Origin: Corallococcus soli
GTDB taxonomy: Bacteria; Myxococcota; Myxococcia; Myxococcales; Myxococcaceae
Direction: 5' to 3'
Length of the DNA stretch: 64,000 nucleotides
Assembly: GCF_014930455.1 (NCBI RefSeq)
Contig: NZ_JAAIYO010000001.1
Span: 124,001 to 188,000, forward strand
In this document: positions 1 to 9,443 of the stretch, piece by piece
How the letters are laid out: each line of letters starts with the position of its first letter
How positions within the stretch are numbered: the first letter of the stretch is position 1
Notes under the pieces: generated by a model
Database searches by the model: none
Told to the model about the DNA's origin: nothing
The model's input: only the letters and a program-made list of their open reading frames with translations
Position numbers and translations under genes: made by a program

Positions 1-742
1 GCGCCATCACGCCGGGAAGTGCGCGTGCGGTGGCTTCGACCTGCCCAGGCTCCATCGATGCGAGCGCCGCCATGGAGGGCTCGATCAACTTCTGCACGCG
101 GTCCATGTCCACGAACAGCTGCTCCGGGCTGTAGACGGGACACTGCCCGCGCACGACGTCCGCGAGGTGGAGGAAGTCGAGCCAGGCCGCGAGCAACATG
201 GCGCCCGACATGGCGGCCTGGAGACGTGGGCCCGTCATCCGGAGCAGGGCTCCCTCCAGCTCCGCGTCCTCGACCGACCCGGAGGTATTCGCGAGCAGGG
301 TGGCGCTGCCCAGCGCACCCTGGAGCCAGGGCAACTGGTTGGAGCCGTAGGCGATGTAGCGGGTGAAGACATCGTGTGACTGGTACGCCGCGAGCTTGGG
401 AATCGAGCGGGAGAAAGTGCCCGTGGACGCCTTCACTTCGGCGATGGCATCAAGGACCGCCTGCCGTGTCGGTTCCGCGTCCGGAGCGTCCCTGGGGGAC
501 TGGCGGCGTGACGGATGCTCCGTGAGTGAGACGGAGGATGCGCGGGAAGAGGAAGGCCATGTGGCCCCTGTCTGGTGCAAGGTGGTCCCTCGCTCAGGCA
601 CGGAGGTGCAGCCCGCGACCCACAGCGCAAGGCCCAAAAGGAAGACATTGGAGCGGAGACGTTGTTCCAGGGGTTCCCGGCAGTGATGCGCAGCGCTTCT
701 GCTCTGCCATCGCCATCCCGCCCCACTTTCCTGCATCCGCAT
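1..742 (-). CDS. Partial lipoprotein of unknown function (3' end outside window)
   Basis: An open minus-strand frame runs without a stop from an ATG at 742 to the left edge, so the protein is cut at its C-terminus. The N-terminus has a long basic, hydrophilic stretch, then a hydrophobic core ending in a WVAGC lipobox (Cys at about residue 45), which predicts a lipoprotein. Downstream of the lipobox comes a Ser/Thr/Pro-rich linker and then a mostly helical, Ala/Leu-rich region with well-behaved coding composition. A second in-frame ATG lies at 736; both leave an unusually long n-region, so the true start may be a non-ATG codon nearer the core. It is divergent from the gene at 835. No family recognised. 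Confidence 0.7.
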   Translation of the reverse strand, partial: MRMQESGAGWRWQSRSAAHHCREPLEQRLRSNVFLLGLALWVAGCTSVPERGTTLHQTGATWPSSSRASSVSLTEHPSRRQSPRDAPDAEPTRQAVLDAIAEVKASTGTFSRSIPKLAAYQSHDVFTRYIAYGSNQLPWLQGALGSATLLANTSGSVEDAELEGALLRMTGPRLQAAMSGAMLLAAWLDFLHLADVVRGQCPVYSPEQLFVDMDRVQKLIEPSMAALASMEPGQVEATARALPGVMA

Positions 743-834
743 GTGCGCTCCCGAGAATGCCCACGACAGCGGCATCAAAGGGCGCACGTCTGACGTTCAG
801 CGCCCATCGCACGCGTCCAACGAGTTCGTGCAAG

Positions 835-1653
835 ATGGCGCGCATGTTCATGAGCACCGTGGTGATGGTGGCGCTGGTCGCGGCGCCCGCTGCTGCTCCG
901 ACTTCAAAGTCGGCCCCAGCAGAATCGCGGACATGGAAGGTGACCGGCACGGACGTGACGTTCGTGCAGTCCCCGAAGGACCTGCGCGCCCTGCGTGGCG
1001 ACAAGGAAGTCTTCGGCCTCCAGTCGCGCAAGGCGGCCATCCTCGCCGACTTCGGGGCGGGGCCGGGCATGTCGGATGGGGACTACGTCTCCGAGTCCGT
1101 GAACGTGCTGTCCGTGGTCGGGCCGTGGGTGAGCTACGAGCGGTCAGGTTCGGGCTACACCGGCGGCGCGCATCCGTATGCGTCCACGAGCTACGTCACC
1201 CAGGACGTGACGAAGGACGCCTTCTCGCTGCTCGACGTGTTCGCTGAGAAGGATGTCCTCCAGGCCCTCAAGGCGGATGGCTTCGTGCGCAAGCACATCC
1301 ACGACAAGGAGGCCTTCACCCAGGCCACGACGGTGGAGGCGATGCTGCAAAGCCTGGAGGCTGGCGAAGACTGCGTGGGCTTTGACCTGGGGCTCGACTC
1401 GGTGAAGGGCTCGGTCGCGTTCCATCACCTCGAAGGTGACAAGGTCGCCGTGCGCATCGCGTTCGGCTACGCCCATGAGGCGTGTCGCGGCAACAAGTTC
1501 GTCGTGGGCGTCCTGCTGCCCATTCCCAAGGCCCTGCGGCCCGCGTTCGACCGCGCGGCCAGACGCGAAGAGGGCTTCCTCATGAAGGACGCGAAGGCGG
1601 TGAAGGCGCCATCCGTGAGCTTCACCTGGGAGCCACCCAAGGACGCGAAGTAG
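835..1653 (+). CDS. Exported DUF3298/RsiV-like domain protein
   Basis: 272 aa from ATG 835. The open frame extends upstream to 526, but that part antiparallels the lipoprotein gene, while 835 is followed directly by a signal peptide (hydrophobic core ending in Ala-rich residues around 20). The body carries the hallmark of DUF3298/RsiV-like proteins: a Tyr-Thr-Gly-Gly-Ala-His-Pro motif near residue 110, followed by a Leu-Leu-Asp-Val-Phe segment. In known families this domain occurs in extracytoplasmic proteins such as the anti-sigma factor RsiV and the deacetylase PdaC, but here there is no transmembrane anchor or adjacent sigma factor, so a regulatory role is not implied. Convergent with the pirin gene; the gap is only about 30 bp. 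Confidence 0.75.
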   Translation: MARMFMSTVVMVALVAAPAAAPTSKSAPAESRTWKVTGTDVTFVQSPKDLRALRGDKEVFGLQSRKAAILADFGAGPGMSDGDYVSESVNVLSVVGPWVSYERSGSGYTGGAHPYASTSYVTQDVTKDAFSLLDVFAEKDVLQALKADGFVRKHIHDKEAFTQATTVEAMLQSLEAGEDCVGFDLGLDSVKGSVAFHHLEGDKVAVRIAFGYAHEACRGNKFVVGVLLPIPKALRPAFDRAARREEGFLMKDAKAVKAPSVSFTWEPPKDAK

Positions 1654-1684
1654 CCCTGGGTGACTCGGTGAAGGCCGCGCGTCC

Positions 1685-2833
<1,149 letters not shown>

Positions 2834-3120
2834 GGTCCACCTCGCGCCCGTGGCCGGTCCATCCTACTAACAACGTCGTCTCCGGGCCGCTCGGGTCGCG
2901 CCGGCTCGTCAGGCGCAGGGGGTCCCCTTGCGATGGGACTTCAGCCCCTGGCATGGTGCATCCGCCGGACCTGCCGGCGGACCTGGACGTGCTCCAGCGC
3001 TCCGAAACGCGCCCCCTCCGCGACGGGATGCGCCGTGGCTGCTGGGAGCGGTTCCTCCTGGGGTTCGTGAGCATCGCCGGCACCGAAACCGAAGAGGTCC
3101 TGGAAGGCCCCTGGCCCGGT

Positions 3121-3150
3121 TTGACCGCCCTTCCGCCGCGCCCCTACGCT
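3121..3150 (+). promoter_or_regulatory. Predicted sigma-70-type promoter for the 3197 gene
   Basis: TTGACC (3121-3126) and TACGCT (3145-3150) are separated by 18 bases and lie 47 bases before the GTG start at 3197. The same two hexamers with 17-base spacing precede the paralogous gene at 4228. The rest of 2834-3196 holds no gene I can support. Confidence 0.5.
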
Positions 3151-3196
3151 CCGCGCGCGGTCCGCCCGACAGGCGTCGCAGGGAGAGTCCTCCGCC

Positions 3197-4153
3197 GTGG
3201 CGGTCAACATCACCCGATTCCACAACGTGTTCCTCTACCAGTCCCACGCGACGGTGCCGGAGCTGCTGCAGGACATGGAGGTGCTGGGACACCTGGATGC
3301 CCGCGCGGAGGAGCAGCTGGGCGCGATGAAGAAGGGCATTTGGCTCACCGGGGTTCCCGGCGGGGTGCTGATCGGGCTGTGCTGGGGCCTCTGGGCCAGC
3401 AGCGCGGATGGGACGACCCCCCTCTCCGGCGAGGAGGCGCAGTTCGCGAATTGGGCGCTCGCCGTCGGCTTGCTGCTGCTGGGCGCGAGCCTCTCCCTGT
3501 TCATCTGGCGCTCCCGCCTGCGGCCGCGCGACCTGGACAACCGTCGCTATGACCTGGCGCGGGTGCTGCTCAAGCGCCTGCACGTGGACCTGGCGCCGGA
3601 CGCATCCGTGCGGCTGAAGCTGGACCTGCGGCAGCCCGACGTGCAGGACAAGCGCGTCAAGCAGGAGCTGGTGGGGTGGTGGGACACGCAGTTCTTCGTC
3701 GACCCGTGGTTCACGCTGGAGGGCCGGCTGGCGGATGGCACCTTCCTGAAGATCCACATGGTGGAGCGGCTCCAGAAGCGCGAGCGCTCCAAGACGAGCG
3801 CCAGCGGCAAGACGCGGACGAAGACCAAGACGAAGGGGTTCGCCCGGCTGGAGGTGTCCCTGCGCGTGAAGGCGGACCGTCATCCGGGGCTCGGGGCGTT
3901 GAAGGCGCAGGCCACCGCCGCCACGAGGCTGCCCCGGCGCGTCGAGCTGGAGCGGGTGCGCGTCGCGGCGGACCGGCTGTCGCTGCGCGCCCGCCTGGCC
4001 CAGGACTGGGTGGCGCGGGAGGGGCGGGCTTTGGAGAAGGATGACGCGTCCCGCACCGCGACGATGATGTTGCTGAGCCTCTACCAGGTGCTCCACTACG
4101 CCCGGCGGCGCGGCAAGTGGCAGGCGGCGCGGCGCCAGCGACGGTCGGTTTGA
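3197..4153 (+). CDS. Membrane protein of unknown function, tandem paralogue 1
   Basis: 318 aa from a GTG start. Two transmembrane helices are visible (about residues 50-70 and 90-110), leaving a large C-terminal domain of roughly 200 residues on one side of the membrane. That domain is charged and contains a Lys/Arg/Thr-rich patch near residue 200, and ends in a conserved Ser-Arg-Thr-Ala-Thr-Met-Met-Leu-Leu-Ser-Leu-Tyr motif. The next gene is a clear paralogue sharing the same N-terminal pattern, the helices, the Lys-rich patch and this C-terminal motif. I do not recognise the family. It begins a co-directional run with the paralogue, a lipoprotein, a zinc protein and a glycosyltransferase. 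Confidence 0.85.
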   Translation: MAVNITRFHNVFLYQSHATVPELLQDMEVLGHLDARAEEQLGAMKKGIWLTGVPGGVLIGLCWGLWASSADGTTPLSGEEAQFANWALAVGLLLLGASLSLFIWRSRLRPRDLDNRRYDLARVLLKRLHVDLAPDASVRLKLDLRQPDVQDKRVKQELVGWWDTQFFVDPWFTLEGRLADGTFLKIHMVERLQKRERSKTSASGKTRTKTKTKGFARLEVSLRVKADRHPGLGALKAQATAATRLPRRVELERVRVAADRLSLRARLAQDWVAREGRALEKDDASRTATMMLLSLYQVLHYARRRGKWQAARRQRRSV

Positions 4154-4178
4154 CCTGCCCCGGGGCGCCTCCTACGCT
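4150..4178 (+). promoter_or_regulatory. Predicted sigma-70-type promoter for the 4228 gene
   Basis: TTGACC (4150-4155), a 17-base spacer and TACGCT (4173-4178). The -35 box overlaps the TGA stop of the upstream paralogue (4151-4153). It matches the promoter before 3197 hexamer for hexamer, consistent with gene duplication that carried its promoter along. Confidence 0.5.
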
Positions 4179-4227
4179 CGGTCACGGCCGACCGCTGGAC
4201 GGTCCCGGCTGAACAAGGCTCCTCCCC

Positions 4228-5169
4228 GTGGCGCTCGACCTCTCCGCATTCCAGAAGACCCTCGTCTATCAGGCCCACGCCCCCGTGCCGGAGGTGCTGG
4301 AGGACCTGAAGGTCCTGGGGTCGTTGGACCAGAAGGTCGAGTCCGTACGCCGCGCGCTGTGGATCGCCGCCTGGGTCCTGCTGGGAGTGGGCTTCCTGTC
4401 CTGCTTCGTGCTGGGCCCGTTCGGGCTGCTCGGGGCCGCCGTGGCCGTGGTGCTGTTCATCGTGCGCGCGCGCCGCGGCCGGATGGACCTGGAGAACCGG
4501 CGCTATGGCCTGGTCACCACACTGTTGACGCGCCTCCAGGTGGACCTGGAGAAGGACGCGCGCGTGGACCTGACGCTGGACCTGGCGCCGAACGACGAGG
4601 TGCGCAAGCGCGTGGACCAGGGCTCCAAGGGCCAGTGGCAGTACGAGGACTTCACCGACACGTGGCTGGAATTGCAGGGCCGCTTCGCGGACGGCACGCA
4701 CCTGCACCTGTCCATGGTGGAGCACCTGCGGAAGCGCAGCCGCACGCAGCGCAATGCCCGTGGCAAGACGAAGACGAAGCGCAAGCAGAAGGGCAAGGCC
4801 CTGATGCAGGTGTCGCTGCGCGTGAAGCCGGAGCGTCACCCCGGGCTCGCGTCACTGGCCGAGAGCGCGAAGAGCGCCGCGCGCCTGCCGCCCGGCATCC
4901 ACCTGTCGCGGATCCGCGTGGACGCCGACCGGGTGGGGATGCGCGCCCTGCTGGACCATGACTGGGTCGCGCGCGCGCCGAAGCCCGAGTTCCCTCGGGC
5001 GTCCCTCGCGATGGCTCCCAGCAAGGGCCGCAAGCCCAAGGTCCCGGTGGCGCCGCCCGGGAAGCACGACGCGTCGCGCACCGCGACGATGATGCTGCTG
5101 AGCCTCTACCAGGTGCTCAACTTCTCCAGCTCCCAGCGACGACGCTCGGATGCGAGGGCCACCTCATGA
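4228..5169 (+). CDS. Membrane protein of unknown function, tandem paralogue 2
   Basis: 313 aa from GTG 4228, paralogous to the gene just upstream: matching N-terminal Phe-x-Asn/Lys-x-x-x-Tyr-Gln-x-His-Ala pattern, two membrane helices (about 48-82), a Met-Asp-Leu-Glu-Asn-Arg-Arg-Tyr motif after the second helix, a Lys/Arg-rich patch near residue 180 and the same Ser-Arg-Thr-Ala-Thr-Met-Met-Leu-Leu-Ser-Leu-Tyr C-terminal block. It carries an extra Pro/Lys-rich insertion before that block. Its last codons overlap the start of the downstream lipoprotein (ATGA), suggesting translational coupling and a shared envelope role. Function unknown. Confidence 0.85.
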   Translation: MALDLSAFQKTLVYQAHAPVPEVLEDLKVLGSLDQKVESVRRALWIAAWVLLGVGFLSCFVLGPFGLLGAAVAVVLFIVRARRGRMDLENRRYGLVTTLLTRLQVDLEKDARVDLTLDLAPNDEVRKRVDQGSKGQWQYEDFTDTWLELQGRFADGTHLHLSMVEHLRKRSRTQRNARGKTKTKRKQKGKALMQVSLRVKPERHPGLASLAESAKSAARLPPGIHLSRIRVDADRVGMRALLDHDWVARAPKPEFPRASLAMAPSKGRKPKVPVAPPGKHDASRTATMMLLSLYQVLNFSSSQRRRSDARATS

Positions 5170-5837
5170 AGCTGCGTGTCCTGTTCCTCGTGGGCCTGGG
5201 AGTGCTCGCGTCCTCGGCGTGTTCGCAAGGGGGCGCTCCCGGCGCGAACGAAGGGGCCCGGCCCACCCAGGCGCGGTCCGCCGCGGAGGCCGAGCCGAAG
5301 GAGGCCGGCGCCAAGCTCAAGTTCAAGGACGGCGATGACCGCGAGCGCTTCTCGCTCAAGCCGAAGGACGACGGCGCCAAGCTGGTGGACGGCGAGGACC
5401 GGGAGCTTGCCCGCTACAAGTGGAAGGGCGGCGACCTCAAGGTGTCCGGTCCGGACGACACGGTGCTGGCGTACGTCACCGGCGGCCCGGACGTGTTCCA
5501 GGTGAAGGATGGCGCGAAGGGGGCCGTGCGCTACACCCTCGCGCGCGAGGGCGCCGGCTGGAAGCTCACCGACGCGCAGGGCGCCGTCCTGAACACCGTG
5601 GCCTCCGAAGGCGGTGGCGCGTCCGTGAGGGGCGCGTCCGGCGCGGAGGAGCTGCGCGTGAAGGTGCGCGACGGCAAGCTGTCCCTGCGCGACCCGGCGG
5701 GCAACACGGTGCTCGCCACCAAGACGCCGGTGTCCCCCGAAGCCGCCGCGTGCCTGGGCTTCGGCTCCCTGGACCTGCCCGTGCGCATGGCCCTGCTCTT
5801 CCGCCTCCAGAACCCCGCGGGCGCCTCCGCGCCCTGA
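5166..5837 (+). CDS. Lipoprotein of unknown function
   Basis: 223 aa. Signal peptide with lipobox Ser-Ser-Ala-Cys (Cys about residue 19), then an Ala/Glu/Lys-rich linker. The body is made of short beta-strand-like repeats of the form Lys-Leu-(Lys/Val)-(Phe/Asp)-x-Asp-x-(Asp/Glu)-Arg, for instance the paired GDDRE and GEDRE segments near residues 57 and 77, which suggests a repetitive beta structure. Start overlaps the stop of the upstream paralogue by four bases (ATGA), so it is probably coexpressed with the two membrane paralogues and may be their envelope partner. No family recognised. Confidence 0.85.
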   Translation: MKLRVLFLVGLGVLASSACSQGGAPGANEGARPTQARSAAEAEPKEAGAKLKFKDGDDRERFSLKPKDDGAKLVDGEDRELARYKWKGGDLKVSGPDDTVLAYVTGGPDVFQVKDGAKGAVRYTLAREGAGWKLTDAQGAVLNTVASEGGGASVRGASGAEELRVKVRDGKLSLRDPAGNTVLATKTPVSPEAAACLGFGSLDLPVRMALLFRLQNPAGASAP

Positions 5838-5847
5838 GCCATCCGCC

Positions 5848-6234
5848 ATGTCCCCTTCCTTCCCCTCCGCCGAACACTGCCTGGAGACGTCCGGCTTCCT
5901 CTTCTCCCACGCGTGCGAGCGCGCGGCGGCCACGCAATGCACGCGCTGCCAGAAGCCGCTGTGCCTGCTGCACATGCGCATGCTCGACGGCGCGGAGTCG
6001 GTCTGCGTGTCGTGCGCCCGGATGGCGGACAACGGCGAGAGCAACGACGGCTCCGAGACCGACTGGGACGAGAACGACCCCAGCTACTACTACGACGGCT
6101 ACGGCTACTACGGCCGTGGCGCGTGGACGACGGCGGGCGCCTCCCACGACAGGAACGACTTCACCGAGGCCGACGGCGAGAGCCTGCGCCGCGAGGACGA
6201 CGCCTCCTTCGAGGAGGACCTGGGCGGGAGCTGA
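5848..6234 (+). CDS. Small B-box-like zinc-binding protein with Tyr/acidic tail
   Basis: 128 aa. Residues about 20-58 form a B-box-type zinc site: His-Ala-Cys, then Cys-Thr-Arg-Cys, Cys-Leu-Leu-His and Cys-Val-Ser-Cys pairs. The C-terminal half is very different: acidic and rich in Tyr and Gly (a SYYYDGYGYYGRG run near residue 75), with no hydrophobic core, so probably disordered. It starts 10 bases after the lipoprotein stop and ends 6 bases before the glycosyltransferase. Such B-box-like domains are common in myxobacterial proteins, often attached to membrane segments, but here there is none. Function unknown; protein or nucleic-acid binding is a guess. Confidence 0.8.
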   Translation: MSPSFPSAEHCLETSGFLFSHACERAAATQCTRCQKPLCLLHMRMLDGAESVCVSCARMADNGESNDGSETDWDENDPSYYYDGYGYYGRGAWTTAGASHDRNDFTEADGESLRREDDASFEEDLGGS

Positions 6235-6240
6235 GCGGCC

Positions 6241-7260
6241 GTGCGACGTCAGCACTGGCGCGTGTACGCGCTCGGCGGAGGCCTGGGGCACCTGACGCGC
6301 GCCGGGGCCCTGGCGCGCGCCGCCGTGGCGCGGGGCCACGCCGTGGACCTGCTCACCAACAGCCCGTTCGCCCCGGGCCTGCCCCTGGAGTCGCTGCTGG
6401 GCCCCGGCGCCACCGTGCACCGCCTGGACGCGCGCCTGGACAAGGCGGCCACGGTGGCGGCGGTGACGGCGTGGCTGGGCGCCTCGACGCCGGACGTGCT
6501 GGTGGTGGACACCTTCCCCCGGGGCCTCGCGGGGGAGCTGCCCGGGCTGCTGCCCACGGTGCGCGCGCCGCGCGTGCTGGTGCACCGCGACCTGAACCCC
6601 GTCTACGTGGAGCGCTTCGACGTGGCCCGCGCGGTGGACGCGTTCGACCTGCTCGTCGTGCCCGGGGAGGACGCGCCCTTCGCGCACCACCCGCGCGCGG
6701 TGCGGACGCCACCGTGGCTGCTGCTGGACGCGGACGCGCTGCTGCCGCGAGAGCAGGCCCGGCTGCGGCTGGGGCTGGAGGCGAACGGGGCCCGGCCGGT
6801 GGTGGCGGTGCTGGGCTGCGGCCGGCCGGAGGAGGTGGTGGACGCGCGCGACACCGCCGGGCGGCTGCGCGCGGCGCTGGGGGCACGGGCCGACGTGCGA
6901 TGGCTGGTCCCCACCGCTGGAGATGGGGCGGGCGCGGCCGGGGGCCTGGCCGTCTGGCCGGCGCTCGCGGTGCTGCCGGGGGTGGACGTGCTGGTGGGGT
7001 CTGGCGGCTACAACACGGTGCGGGAGGCGCGGGCCACGGGGACGCCGCTCGTCGCGTGGGCGCGGCCCCGGCTGTATGACCGGCAGGCCCTGCGGCTGAC
7101 GGACGGGGAGCGCGTCACGGACGCGGCGGAGCTGGAAGCGCGGGTGGCTTCCCTGCTGGAGGCCGTCCTCCGGGCGGGGGCACCCGGGCGTCCTCCTACC
7201 TACGTCAACGGCGTCCACCGGGCGGTGGACGCCATCGAGCGCGTCGCGCTCAGTGCTTGA
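6241..7260 (+). CDS. GT-B fold glycosyltransferase (MurG/MGT-like)
   Basis: 339 aa from GTG 6241. The N-terminus has a Gly-Gly-Gly-Leu-Gly-His-Leu-Thr-Arg motif, as in MurG and related GT-B enzymes that bind the acceptor through a glycine-rich loop. The C-terminal half has a Gly-Cys-Gly nucleotide-side loop near residue 195 and a Gly-Ser-Gly-Gly-Tyr-Asn-Thr-Val-Arg-Glu-Ala motif near residue 255, the donor-binding signature of UDP-sugar transferases. No membrane anchor is visible, so it is likely cytosolic or peripheral. The sugar and acceptor cannot be inferred; the run of upstream envelope genes suggests a cell-surface or lipid glycan. Its 3' end overlaps the convergent small gene by 11 bases. 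Confidence 0.85.
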   Translation: MRRQHWRVYALGGGLGHLTRAGALARAAVARGHAVDLLTNSPFAPGLPLESLLGPGATVHRLDARLDKAATVAAVTAWLGASTPDVLVVDTFPRGLAGELPGLLPTVRAPRVLVHRDLNPVYVERFDVARAVDAFDLLVVPGEDAPFAHHPRAVRTPPWLLLDADALLPREQARLRLGLEANGARPVVAVLGCGRPEEVVDARDTAGRLRAALGARADVRWLVPTAGDGAGAAGGLAVWPALAVLPGVDVLVGSGGYNTVREARATGTPLVAWARPRLYDRQALRLTDGERVTDAAELEARVASLLEAVLRAGAPGRPPTYVNGVHRAVDAIERVALSA

Positions 7261-7636
7261 AGCCCTGGTGGCTGGCGGCCGGCTCGATGCCGTGGGCCAT
7301 GATGAAGTGGTAGAGCACCTGCGGGTCGTCCTTCGGTCCGCCCATCAGCTCCACCAGGAAGTGGCCCTGCTGCGGGTCCGCGTCCGGATCCGGCGAGACG
7401 GAGACTTCGGAGACCTCACGGCCCACCATCACCATCTCGCCCACCAGGGACTTGCCCTTGATGAGCTGGAGGACGTGCTGGCGCTCCTCTTCCATCAGCA
7501 TCCAGTGGAAGTCGTCGTGGTCGAACAGGGTCATGTCCGGGGAGCCGCACCGGAGGATGCAGTTGGTGTGCTCCTGGATCCATCGCCAGAAGGCATCAAA
7601 CGTCAGGGTGCGGGCCGGTGGGGAGATCAGATCCAT
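7250..7636 (-). CDS. Small conserved-looking protein of unknown function
   Basis: 128 aa. I chose ATG 7636 because a GAGGT Shine-Dalgarno sequence lies just upstream on the minus strand and the longer frame (to 7714) adds only Pro/Ala-rich residues. The protein is soluble, acidic and rich in aromatic residues and His/Asp in its N-terminal half (a Phe-Asp-His-Asp-Asp-Phe-His-Trp stretch near residue 38), with predicted mixed alpha/beta structure and no signal peptide. It is divergent from the histidine kinase. No family recognised. Confidence 0.75.
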   Translation of the reverse strand: MDLISPPARTLTFDAFWRWIQEHTNCILRCGSPDMTLFDHDDFHWMLMEEERQHVLQLIKGKSLVGEMVMVGREVSEVSVSPDPDADPQQGHFLVELMGGPKDDPQVLYHFIMAHGIEPAASHQGFKH

Positions 7637-7758
7637 CGGGAGACCTCTTCGGAAGGGGGCGGGCGCCCGGACGCCAGCAGGCGCGTCGGGGGGCGTGTGC
7701 GTGCTGCCTAGCATGGCCGGGCCTCGTGGGGCCGGCTCCTTTTCAAGGGGCTGTTGGG

Positions 7759-7791
7759 GGCTGGCCTGCCAGCCAGGGGAGGTGAATCCCC
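7759..7791. promoter_or_regulatory. Pair of adjacent short stem-loops upstream of the histidine kinase
   Basis: GGCTGGC/GCCAGCC (7759-7765 and 7768-7774) forms a 7-bp stem with a two-base centre, directly followed by GGGGA/TCCCC (7776-7780 and 7787-7791) with a 6-base loop. They sit between two divergent genes, about 70 bases before the kinase start. They could be operator dyads or an mRNA structure; there is no T-tract. Confidence 0.3.
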
Positions 7792-7863
7792 GATATCGGA
7801 CGCTTGTTGCTCTCCTCAGGAAGAGGACGGCGCCGAGGTGGGTTGGCGCCGCCCGGAGGGAGG

Positions 7864-9417
7864 ATGCTCAAGCATGAAGAGGGACGCCGGCCGGAGGCCC
7901 GCACGGGGCGCGCGATGAGTCTGCGCGCCTTCTTCTCCACCGTGGTGGGTGGCCTGGTGCTGCTCAGCCTGCTGTCCGCCAGCCTGCTCGTGGGGGTGAC
8001 CCAGGCGCTGGAGCGCGTGGCCTCCACCCTGAGTGAATCCGTGGACGGGGTGCGACAGGCGGAGGAGCTGGAGGTGGACCTGCTCATCCACTCCCGGCTC
8101 GTCTCGTCGCCGGATACGCCCCTGGTGGCGGACCCCTCGCGGGGGCGCTCGCCGCTGGAGATTGAATCGGACGTGCACCGTCAGTTGAAGGATCTGCACA
8201 CCACCGCCTCCACCGACGAGGAGCGTCAGGTGGTGGCGGAGGTGGAGCGCCACGTGGGCGCCTACCTGGAGGCGCAGCAGCGGCTGTCGGAGACGGGGCG
8301 GAACTCGTCGTCGTTTGACGGGCGGATGGTGGCCACGCTGGACGCGGCGCTGCGTTCGCTGGAGCGCCTCATCCAGATCAACGTGGACCAGGCCCAGCAT
8401 GAGCGCGTGCTCGCGAACCGCTGGAGCGACACGGCCAACCTGCTGGGGCTGGTGCTGGGCCTGCTGCTGCTGACGTCGCTGGGGCTGGGCAGCTTCTGGC
8501 TGCGGCGCTCCGCGCTGCGTCCGGTGGCGGGCCTCCAGCGTGCGATGCGCGCCTTTGGCGCGGGCCGCGACAAGGCCTCGCGCGCGCCGGAGGAGGGCCC
8601 GTCGGAGATCCGCGACATGGCCCAGACCTTCAACGAGATGGCGGACAGCCTGACCCACCAGCAGGAGCAGCAGCTGGCATTCCTGGCGGGCGTGGCGCAC
8701 GACCTGCGCAACCCGCTGTCTGCCCTCAAGCTGTCCACGGCGCTGGCGGCGCCCGGCCGCGCGGAGGTCACCCCGGAGCGGATGCAGCGCACGCTCTCGC
8801 TGGTGCGCCGGCAGGTGGCCCGGTTGGACCGGATGGTGGGGGACCTGCTGGACGCCACGCGCATCGAGGCGGGCAAGCTGGAGCTGCAGCCGGAGGTGCG
8901 CGACACGCGCGAGCTGGCGCGCTCCGTGGTGGAGCTGTACCAGTCCAGCGAGCCCGGCCACACGCTGGAGCTGGGGCTGCCCGACGCCCCAGTGCTGGTG
9001 CGGGCGGACCCCGCGCGGCTGGAGCAGGTGCTGACCAACCTGGTGAGCAACGCGCTCAAGTATTCACCGGCGGGCAGCCGCGTGGAGGTGTCCGTGCGAG
9101 GGGACGCGCACCACGCGGTGGTGGCCGTGGCGGACCAGGGCATCGGCATGTCCCCGGAGGAGCTCAAGGGGCTCTTCGTGCCGTTCCAGCGCGCGGGCAA
9201 CGCCAAGCAGCGCGCCCCGGGCGTGGGGCTGGGGCTGTCGGTGTCGCGGCGGATCATCGAAGCGCACGGCGGCCGCATCGAGGTGGAGAGCCGGCCCGGC
9301 CAGGGCTCCGTGTTCCGCGTCCTGCTGGCCCGGGTGGACGTCAGCGCCCCGGGCCTGCCCGCCGCCCCCGACGAAGAGGAGCCCGCCGAGGGCGAAGGCA
9401 CCGGCGCCCTGCACTGA
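7864..9417 (+). CDS. Membrane sensor histidine kinase (HAMP-HisKA-HATPase)
   Basis: 517 aa from ATG 7864, which has a GGAGGGAGG Shine-Dalgarno sequence directly before it; ATG 7915 is an alternative. Order: TM1 (about residues 22-44), a periplasmic region of about 150 residues with helical, charged pattern and a double Arg-Ser region, TM2 (about 197-218), HAMP, a HisKA box with phospho-acceptor His279 in Val-Ala-His-Asp-Leu-Arg-Asn-Pro, and an HATPase_c domain with N box (Asn-Leu-Val-Ser-Asn-Ala-Leu-Lys), G1 (Asp-Gln-Gly-Ile-Gly-Met) and G2 (Gly-Leu-Gly-Leu-Ser-Val). All catalytic blocks look intact. No cognate regulator is directly adjacent; the single-domain receiver at 10184 is the nearest candidate. 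Signal unknown. Confidence 0.93.
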   Translation: MLKHEEGRRPEARTGRAMSLRAFFSTVVGGLVLLSLLSASLLVGVTQALERVASTLSESVDGVRQAEELEVDLLIHSRLVSSPDTPLVADPSRGRSPLEIESDVHRQLKDLHTTASTDEERQVVAEVERHVGAYLEAQQRLSETGRNSSSFDGRMVATLDAALRSLERLIQINVDQAQHERVLANRWSDTANLLGLVLGLLLLTSLGLGSFWLRRSALRPVAGLQRAMRAFGAGRDKASRAPEEGPSEIRDMAQTFNEMADSLTHQQEQQLAFLAGVAHDLRNPLSALKLSTALAAPGRAEVTPERMQRTLSLVRRQVARLDRMVGDLLDATRIEAGKLELQPEVRDTRELARSVVELYQSSEPGHTLELGLPDAPVLVRADPARLEQVLTNLVSNALKYSPAGSRVEVSVRGDAHHAVVAVADQGIGMSPEELKGLFVPFQRAGNAKQRAPGVGLGLSVSRRIIEAHGGRIEVESRPGQGSVFRVLLARVDVSAPGLPAAPDEEEPAEGEGTGALH

Positions 9418-9443
9418 CGGCCGGCTGGAGCCGGGGGCCCGCG

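Noticed and set aside
526-834. N-terminal extension of the DUF3298-like gene
   Set aside because: Overlaps the divergent lipoprotein gene and lacks a signal peptide, whereas ATG 835 is followed by one.
2834-3196. Short plus-strand frames (e.g. from 2953) before the first membrane paralogue
   Set aside because: They continue into the paralogue out of frame, have no domain and overlap the predicted promoter.
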